From Hamadaea tsunoensis DSM 44101 (GTDB taxonomy: Bacteria > Actinomycetota > Actinomycetes > Mycobacteriales > Micromonosporaceae), in the NCBI RefSeq assembly GCF_000428945.1, contig NZ_AUAX01000009.1, positions 124,001 to 188,000 on the forward strand: a stretch of 64,000 nt of DNA. The letters are read 5' to 3'. The notes under the pieces are model-generated. The model was not told the DNA's origin and searched no databases. It saw only the letters and a program-made list of their open reading frames with translations. The position numbers and the translations under genes were made by a program. This document shows positions 58,631 through 64,000 of the stretch, one piece after another. Each line of letters begins with the position of its first letter. Position 1 is the first letter of the stretch.

Positions 58631-59647
58631 GTGGATCTCCACCATCACGGTGACGCCGAGGTCGGCGACGGTCTCATCGACCTGGCCGTCAATGTGCGTA
58701 CCGAGCCAATGCCCGACTGGCTGTCCGGACCGCTCCTGCGATCCCTGTCGCAGCTTTCGGCGTACCCCCGCGACGACGCGGCGCGCGAGGCCGTGGCCGC
58801 CCGGCACCGGCGCGCGGCGGGTGAGGTGCTGCTGACCGCGGGCGCGGCACAGGCATTCACGCTGGTCGCTCAGGCTCTGCGGGTACGCGTACCCCTGGTG
58901 GTCCATCCGCAGTTCACGGAGCCGGAGGCGGCGCTGGCCGCGGTGGGCCACGACGTGCGGCGGCTGGTGCTGGAGCCGCCGTGGGTGCTGGACCCGGCGG
59001 CGGTGCCGGACGAGGCGGATCTGGTGGTGCTCGGCAACCCGACCAACCCGACCTCGGTGCTGCACCCGGTCGAGACGATCGAGCGGCTGGCCCGGCCCGG
59101 CCGGGTGCTGCTGGTGGACGAGGCGTTCGCGGACACGGTCCCCGGCGAGGCCGCGTCCGTGGCGCACCGAGCTGACATCCCCGGCCTGCTGGTGCTGCGG
59201 AGTCTGACGAAGACGTGGGGCCTGGCCGGGCTGCGCATCGGCTACCTGCTCGGCGCGCCCGAACTGCTGAAACCGTTGCGCCGCATGGCTCCCCTGTGGC
59301 CGGTGAGTACGCCGGCCCTCGCGGCCGCCGTCGCCTGCTCCCAGCCGGACGCGCTCGCGGCGGCCGACGCGTACGCGGTCCGTCTGGTGGCCGAGCGTGC
59401 CCACCTCGTGGGAGGACTGCGTGACATTGGTATCACCGTCCCGGGCGAACCCGCGAGCTCTTTCGTGCCGGCGTACCGCCCCGGCGCCGAACAGATCCGG
59501 GCGGAGCTGCGTGTACGCGGCTGGGCCGTCCGCCGGGGCGATACATTCCCAGGGCTGGGCGCGGACTGGCTGCGCATCGCGGTACGCGACACTGCGACGA
59601 CGGACGCGTTCCTCGCGGTCCTGAAGAGGGTGATGGCGGATGACTGA
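58631..59647 (+). CDS. cobC: CobC-type aminotransferase/decarboxylase of cobalamin biosynthesis
   Basis: 338 aa from a GTG at 58631. Class I PLP enzyme: GNPTNPTSVLHP, Asp in LLVDEAFADTV and PLP Lys194 in RSLTKTWGLAGLRIGYLLGA. It resembles the Rv2231c/CobC/CobD(Sal) group: L-threonine-O-3-phosphate decarboxylase, giving the aminopropanol arm. TACCCT lies 6 nt before the GTG, a leaderless-type promoter. Its stop overlaps cobT by 8 nt, which supports the B12 assignment over histidinol-phosphate aminotransferase. Confidence 0.88.
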   Translation: MDLHHHGDAEVGDGLIDLAVNVRTEPMPDWLSGPLLRSLSQLSAYPRDDAAREAVAARHRRAAGEVLLTAGAAQAFTLVAQALRVRVPLVVHPQFTEPEAALAAVGHDVRRLVLEPPWVLDPAAVPDEADLVVLGNPTNPTSVLHPVETIERLARPGRVLLVDEAFADTVPGEAASVAHRADIPGLLVLRSLTKTWGLAGLRIGYLLGAPELLKPLRRMAPLWPVSTPALAAAVACSQPDALAAADAYAVRLVAERAHLVGGLRDIGITVPGEPASSFVPAYRPGAEQIRAELRVRGWAVRRGDTFPGLGADWLRIAVRDTATTDAFLAVLKRVMADD

Positions 59648-60710
59648 GCCGACGAGCGAGTTGCTGAACCGGACGATCGCGTCGATCGTGCCGCCCGACG
59701 TCGCCGCGATGGAGGCGGCCCGGGCGTTGCAGGGGCGGCTGACGAAGCCGGCGGGTTCGCTGGGCGTCCTGGAGGAGCTGTCGATCCGGCTCGCCGGGCT
59801 GGCGCGTACCTGCCCGCCGCCGCTGCTGGATCCGGCGACGGTCGTCGTGTTCGCGGGCGACCACGGGGTCCACGCGCAGGGCGTCACGCCGTGGCCGCAG
59901 GAGGTCACCGCGCAGATGGTCGCGAACTTCCTGGCCGGCGGCGCGGTGGTCAACGCGTTCGCCCGGCAGGCCGGTGTGCACGTGACCGTCGTCGACGTGG
60001 GCGTCGCGGCCACTCTCGAAGCCGGCCCGGGCCTGATCCTCGCCAAGGTACGCCCCGGCACCCGCGACCTCGCGGTCGAACCGGCGCTGACCCGGGCGGA
60101 GGCCCTGCAGGCGATCGAGGTCGGCATCACGGTCGCCGACCAGCTCGTCGACGCGGGGACGAGGGCGCTGCTGACCGGCGACATGGGCATCGCCAACACC
60201 ACGCCGTCGGCGGCGCTCATCGCCACGTTCACCGGCGTCGACCCGGGCCGAGTGACCGGTCTCGGCACCGGTATCGACAGCGCCACCCACACGACCAAGA
60301 TCGACGTGGTCCGCCGGGCGCTGGCCCTGCACTCGCCCGAGCCGACCGATCCGGTCGGCGTCCTCGCGGCGGTCGGCGGCCTGGAGCACGCCGCCCTCGC
60401 GGGGCTGATCCTCGGCGGCGCGGCGCGTGGCGTACCGGTGGTGCTGGACGGGGTCATCGCCGTCTCGGCGGCCCTGGCGGCCGTCGCCCTGGCCCCGGCC
60501 GCGCTCGGTGCCCTCGTCGCCGGGCACCGCTCGGTCGAGCCGGGCGCCACCGTCGCACTGTCCCATCTGGACCTCGAACCCCTGCTCGACCTCGGCCTGC
60601 GGCTCGGCGAGGGGACCGGCGCGGTCCTCGCGCTGCCGATCGCCGCCGCGGCCGTCCGGGTCCTGCACGAGGTGGCCACCTTCGACACCGCGGGCGTCAG
60701 CGAGAAATGA
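59640..60710 (+). CDS. cobT: Nicotinate-nucleotide-dimethylbenzimidazole phosphoribosyltransferase
   Basis: 356 aa. Activates the lower ligand DMB as alpha-ribazole phosphate. Motifs: LTKPAGSLGVLEELSIRLAG, VFAGDHGVHAQGVTPWPQEV, TAQMVANFLAGGAVVNAFAR, LLTGDMGIANTTPSAALIA, GGLEHAALAGLILGGAARGV and GHRSVEPG with the catalytic Glu. It overlaps cobC by 8 nt. cobU and cobS, often adjacent, are not in this stretch. Confidence 0.96.
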   Translation: MTEPTSELLNRTIASIVPPDVAAMEAARALQGRLTKPAGSLGVLEELSIRLAGLARTCPPPLLDPATVVVFAGDHGVHAQGVTPWPQEVTAQMVANFLAGGAVVNAFARQAGVHVTVVDVGVAATLEAGPGLILAKVRPGTRDLAVEPALTRAEALQAIEVGITVADQLVDAGTRALLTGDMGIANTTPSAALIATFTGVDPGRVTGLGTGIDSATHTTKIDVVRRALALHSPEPTDPVGVLAAVGGLEHAALAGLILGGAARGVPVVLDGVIAVSAALAAVALAPAALGALVAGHRSVEPGATVALSHLDLEPLLDLGLRLGEGTGAVLALPIAAAAVRVLHEVATFDTAGVSEK

Positions 60711-60761
60711 CGTCCGGGTGCGGCTTCGTACGACTGCCCCTCTCGACACCGGAGTGAGCGA

Positions 60762-61940
60762 GTGAGTTCCCCCGATTACCCTCTCGGCCTTCGGTTGGCC
60801 GGTCGCCGCGTCGTCGTGGTCGGCGGCGGCGCGATCGCCACCCGGCGCGTACCGGCGCTGCTCGACGCGGGCGCCGACGTCGTGCTCGTCTCGCCCGCCC
60901 TCAGCCCGGCTCTGCAGGGCCTCCTGCCCCGCTTCACCTACCACGAGCGCGTCTTCACACCGTCCGATCTCGACGGTGCGTGGCTCGTGCACTGCGCCGT
61001 CGACGATCCGACCGCCGGCGCCGCCGTCTCCGCCGCCGCCGAGGAGAGGCGCATCTTCTGCGTACGCGCGGACGACCGGCATGCCGCGACGGCGTGGACT
61101 CCGGCCGTCACCCGGCACGGCCAGGTGACCGTGGCCGTCCTGGGCGGCGGATCACCTCGCCTGTCGATGGGCGTACGCGACCGCATCGCCGGCCTGCTCA
61201 GCGAGATCTCCGCCGACCGCCTGGCCGGGACCGTGGCCCTCGTCGGCGGTGGCCCGGGCGATCCCGAACTGATCACCGTCAAGGGCCGCCGCCTGCTCAA
61301 CGCCGCCGACGTCGTCGTGGCCGACCGGCTGGCGCCCGGCGTACTGCTCGACGAGCTGCGGCCCGAGGTCGAGGTGCTCGACGTCGCGAAGCTGCCCTAC
61401 GGCGCGGCCGCCGCCCAGTCCTTCATCAACGAGACCCTGGTCGACCGGGCCCGCGCCGGCAAGTTCGTCGTACGCCTCAAGGGCGGCGACCCGTTCGTCT
61501 TCGGCCGCGGCGGCGAGGAGGCGATCGCGTGCTCGGAGGCCGGCGTACCGGTGCTGGTGGTGCCCGGCGTGACCAGCGCGATCTCGGTTCCGGCCCTGGC
61601 CGGCATTCCGGTCACCCATCGCGGCGTGACCCACGAGTTCACGGTGCTGTCCGGGCACGTGGCCCCCTCGTCGCCCGAGTCGCTGGTCGACTGGCCGGCG
61701 CTGGCCCGGGCGCGCGGGACGATCGTGGTGCTCATGGGCCTGCGGCACCTGGCGGAGATCGCCGACGTGCTCATCCGGGGCGGCCGGAATCCGGAGACCC
61801 CCGCCGCGGCCGTCCAGGAGGGCAGCACCTCCCAGCAGGTGGTCGTCCGCGGGACCCTGGCGAGCATCGCGAGCGCCGCCGCCGACCTGCGTACGCCGGT
61901 CGTCACGGTCATCGGAGAGGTCGTGACGGTCCTGGGGTGA
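60762..61940 (+). CDS. cobA: Bifunctional precorrin-2 dehydrogenase/uroporphyrinogen-III C-methyltransferase (CysG-like)
   Basis: 392 aa from a GTG at 60762 (GGAGTGAG upstream). N-terminal NAD-binding siroheme-synthase domain (RRVVVVGGGAIATRRVPALL), followed by SUMT: ALVGGGPGDPELITVKGRRL, ADVVVADRLAP, VRLKGGDPFVFGRGGEEAIA, VVPGVTSAISVPALAGIPVT. It dimethylates uroporphyrinogen III to precorrin-2 and can oxidise it, serving both B12 and sirohaem. The N-terminal part is shorter than enterobacterial CysG. Located 51 nt after cobT. Confidence 0.93.
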   Translation: MSSPDYPLGLRLAGRRVVVVGGGAIATRRVPALLDAGADVVLVSPALSPALQGLLPRFTYHERVFTPSDLDGAWLVHCAVDDPTAGAAVSAAAEERRIFCVRADDRHAATAWTPAVTRHGQVTVAVLGGGSPRLSMGVRDRIAGLLSEISADRLAGTVALVGGGPGDPELITVKGRRLLNAADVVVADRLAPGVLLDELRPEVEVLDVAKLPYGAAAAQSFINETLVDRARAGKFVVRLKGGDPFVFGRGGEEAIACSEAGVPVLVVPGVTSAISVPALAGIPVTHRGVTHEFTVLSGHVAPSSPESLVDWPALARARGTIVVLMGLRHLAEIADVLIRGGRNPETPAAAVQEGSTSQQVVVRGTLASIASAAADLRTPVVTVIGEVVTVLG

Positions 61941-62054
61941 GCGTGCGGGTTTTGCGAGTTTGATCCAAGTCTGGGAACTCTCACCGTTAAGTCCGATATA
62001 ACACACTAAGGGCGACGAATGGCGTTGCGGGGTGTGTGAGGCGGTGCGTGCGCG

Positions 62055-62978
62055 GTGCGCAGACTCGGGTGGCTCAAGTGGGGCGGTGTCCTCGCGATCA
62101 TCGCGGTGCTGCTCGGCAGCGGGCACATGCTGGGGCAGATGTCGTCCAAGTCGCGCACCAAGCCGCCGGCCGCCGGTACGCACAGGAACGCGACCGCCGA
62201 CGGCATCACCGACACGGCCCGGCAACCCGAGGCGGCGAAGCCCCGGCTCGTGGCCGCGCCGCCGCTCGCACCCCGGTCGGTTCCGATCACCGGACCCGAC
62301 CACCCGCCGCTGCCGCGCGAGCCCAGCGGGCCGTACGGCAGCCGGATCACGACCGGCTACCCCGACGTGGCGCTCACGTTCGACGACGGGCCCGACCCGG
62401 ACTGGACGCCGCAGGTGCTCGACCTGCTCGCGCGCTACCACGTGAAGGCGACGTTCTGCCTGATCGGGGTCAACGTCGTGCAGTTCCCCGCGCTGGTACG
62501 CCGGATCGTCGCCGAAGGCCACACGATCTGCAACCACAGCTGGATCCACGACATCGCCCTCGGTACGCGTACTCCTGAGTGGATCCAGGCGGACCTGCGG
62601 CGGACGAGCGACGCGATCCACGCGGCCGCGCCCGACGCGAAGATCTCGTACTACCGCCAACCCGGCGGGGCCTGGACGCCGGGGATCGTGGCGATCGCGA
62701 CCCGGCTCGGCATGACGCCGCTGCACTGGCAGGTCGATCCGCGGGACTGGATGAAGCCGGGCACCGGAAGCATCCTGTCCACGATCCTCGGTGACACCCA
62801 CCCCGGCTCGATCGTGCTCATGCACGACGGCGGGGGCAACCGTTCGCAGAGCGTGGCGGCACTCCGCACGATCCTCCCGAACTTCGTGGCCCGGTTCCAC
62901 CTGGAGGCGCTGCCGCCCGGCGTGGACCCGCCGAAGCTCTACGGCATCCAGCTCCCGCTCCACGCCGGCCAGCAATAG
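62055..62978 (+). CDS. NodB-type polysaccharide deacetylase, membrane-anchored
   Basis: 307 aa from a GTG at 62055. One N-terminal transmembrane segment (WGGVLAIIAVLLGSGHMLGQ), a Pro-rich linker to ~95, then the NodB domain: catalytic/metal Asp110-Asp111 (LTFDDGPD), His161/His165 (NHSWIHD), RQPGGAWTPG, WQVDPRDW and IVLMHDGG. It is an extracytoplasmic metal-dependent deacetylase, probably acting on peptidoglycan or another GlcNAc polymer. The fifth motif Leu/His pair (LMHD) is intact. Confidence 0.92.
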   Translation: MRRLGWLKWGGVLAIIAVLLGSGHMLGQMSSKSRTKPPAAGTHRNATADGITDTARQPEAAKPRLVAAPPLAPRSVPITGPDHPPLPREPSGPYGSRITTGYPDVALTFDDGPDPDWTPQVLDLLARYHVKATFCLIGVNVVQFPALVRRIVAEGHTICNHSWIHDIALGTRTPEWIQADLRRTSDAIHAAAPDAKISYYRQPGGAWTPGIVAIATRLGMTPLHWQVDPRDWMKPGTGSILSTILGDTHPGSIVLMHDGGGNRSQSVAALRTILPNFVARFHLEALPPGVDPPKLYGIQLPLHAGQQ

Positions 62979-62987
62979 CCGCCCTGA

Positions 62988-63064
62988 TGATCCGGTTTGG
63001 ATCAGGGAAATCACCCGAATCATGGACCAAGATTCGGGTGGAAAACCTGATCCAAGCCGGATCA
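62988..63064. repeat. Family A palindromic repeat, copy 3
   Basis: TGATCCGGTTTGGATCAGG and CCTGATCCAAGCCGGATCA form the outer stem; the inner stem is TCACCCGAATC with GATTCGGGTGG (one mismatch). It lies between the convergent deacetylase and asparagine synthetase genes, as for the other two copies. Confidence 0.85.
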
Positions 63065-63084
63065 TGGGAGCGGGAGGGGCGCTG

Positions 63085-64000
63085 TCAGGAGGGGCGGCGG
63101 GGCGGGAAGGCGTTCCAGCGCAAGGCTCCCAGCAGGTCCCGGGCGTGCTCCCAGACCGTGTAGTCCGGCGCCACCGTCGCGAGCCGGTCGAGGTCGTAGC
63201 CGCTCCGCGCGAGCAGCGTGTCGAAGTCCCGGCGTACCGGTTCGAGCAGGTCGTAGCCGTAGGACCGGTGCAGCCGGGCGAACAGCGGCTTGTACAGCCG
63301 GGCCCGTTCGTGCAGCCCCGACGAGTAGGACATCGGGTTCTTGGGCCGGTTCAGGATGTACTCCGGCAGTTCGCCCCGGAACGCCTGCCGCAGGATCCAC
63401 TTCTCCACGCCGTCGCGTACCTTGACGTCGACCGGGAGGCGGAGCGCGAGGCGTACCAGGGCGAGGTCGAGGAACGGTACGCGTGCCTCCACCCCCTGGC
63501 CCATGCTCGCCCGGTCCACCCGCTGCAGCTCGGTACGCGACAAGTTGCGGATCTTGTGCAGGAACAGCCGCCGGGCGGCCACCGGCGGTACGCGGCGGTA
63601 CATGGAGTAGCCGCCGAACAGTTCGTCGGAGCCGTCGCCGGTGAGCACCACCTTGACGCCGGCCTCGTGGACCCGGCGGAACAGCGGTACGGAGACGACC
63701 GCGTTGATGATGTCGCCGTACTCGGTCAGCTCGCCGAGCCGGATCGCCTCCCGGATGTCGGGCAGGCGGATGTCGCCGGGGCGCACTTCGATGATCTCGT
63801 GGCGTACGCCGAGGTCGGCCGTGAGCCGCCGCGCGTACGCGAGATCCGGGCTGTCCGGCGCCCCGATCGTGAAGGCCACGCAGTCGGGGTGGACCTTGCG
63901 CACCTCGTGCAGGGTCAGTGAACTGTCGAGCCCGCCGGACAGGATGACGCCGACGGTGAGATCGGTGTCCACGCGTACGCGGATCGCGTCCACGACGGCC
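63085..64000 (-). CDS. Asparagine synthetase, C-terminal domain (partial, runs off right edge)
   Basis: About 305 codons; the reading frame continues beyond 64000, so the N-terminal glutaminase part is outside. PP-loop SGGLDSSLTLHEVRK near the visible start, TGDGSDELFGGYSMYRR, VDRASMGQGVEARVPFLDLA and RPKNPMSYSSG match AsnB-type enzymes. It would adenylate aspartate (or a similar carboxylate) and amidate it with ammonia. Whether it is AsnB or a specialised homologue (beta-lactam synthetase-like, lasso-type) cannot be judged from this half. Confidence 0.88.
   Translation of the reverse strand, partial: AVVDAIRVRVDTDLTVGVILSGGLDSSLTLHEVRKVHPDCVAFTIGAPDSPDLAYARRLTADLGVRHEIIEVRPGDIRLPDIREAIRLGELTEYGDIINAVVSVPLFRRVHEAGVKVVLTGDGSDELFGGYSMYRRVPPVAARRLFLHKIRNLSRTELQRVDRASMGQGVEARVPFLDLALVRLALRLPVDVKVRDGVEKWILRQAFRGELPEYILNRPKNPMSYSSGLHERARLYKPLFARLHRSYGYDLLEPVRRDFDTLLARSGYDLDRLATVAPDYTVWEHARDLLGALRWNAFPPRRPS

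Noticed and set aside
58517-60688. A 1464-aa minus-strand frame fused to the PBP
   Set aside because: The extra N-terminal half is antisense to cobC and cobT and is low-complexity; the GT51 domain with its anchor begins at 58516.

Overview
High-GC actinobacterial chromosome, most likely Micromonosporaceae (Actinoplanes/Micromonospora-like). The grounds are the very GC-rich coding sequence with many GTG/TTG starts, repeated short stop/start overlaps (ATGA, GTGA), signature actinobacterial families (XRE-DUF5753/DUF397 pairs, SARP regulator, DUF6232, DivIVA-like coiled coil) and a marked excess of GTAC-centred words such as GTACGC. No phage, transposase, CRISPR array or polyketide/NRPS cluster is visible; this looks like core and near-core chromosome.

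Layout. 1-5.6 kb: edge-truncated coiled-coil protein, then an acyl-CoA block (crotonyl-CoA carboxylase/reductase, methylmalonyl-CoA epimerase, thiolase, MeaB GTPase). 5.7-20.2 kb: two related FtsX-type ABC transporter modules (three giant permeases, three ATPases), separated by an Asp23/Gls24 protein and a B12-dependent isobutyryl-CoA mutase large subunit. 20.2-25.2 kb: thioredoxin-fold/TPR co-chaperone, arginase-like protein, a 1 kb non-coding inverted-repeat island, SHOCT protein and a two-component system. 25.3-34.2 kb: Tat-exported amidase, SARP-type regulator, membrane protein, alarmone-hydrolase-like HD protein, MHYT sensor, DUF6232, NlpC/P60 hydrolase behind a c-di-AMP-type riboswitch, and a principal-like sigma factor. 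34.8-44.9 kb: small regulatory modules (XRE with two DUF397 partners; OhrR-type MarR plus oxidoreductase; protein kinase; YcnI; MerR plus DUF4188; MFS plus GlxA-type AraC; PaaI thioesterase). 45-56 kb: chitinase, tRNA-Arg, hydrolase, SSB, cobD-cobQ operon with a P-loop kinase, M20 peptidase, SURF1, GNAT. 56.3-64 kb: bifunctional PBP, cobC-cobT, CysG-like cobA, NodB deacetylase and an edge-truncated asparagine synthetase.

How the parts connect. The most informative observation is an 18-bp palindromic site, CCTnAACG-NN-CGTTnAGG, directly upstream of ccr, between the divergent mce and thiolase-meaB genes, and upstream of icmA. It suggests one unlinked repressor controls an acyl-CoA carboxylation/mutase regulon. 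The B12 genes (cobD, cobQ, cobC, cobT, cobA) would supply the cofactor used by the mutases of the same network. Several regulatory modules carry their own palindromic operators (MarR TTGTGCACAA; MerR GGATAGTGTCACTATCC).

Structured non-coding DNA is prominent. One ~80-bp palindrome family occurs three times, each time between convergent genes. A second family has identical 19-bp arms and a conserved loop. A ~1 kb island carries long terminal inverted repeats without a transposase. All family names are from memory of conserved motifs; no database search was run.
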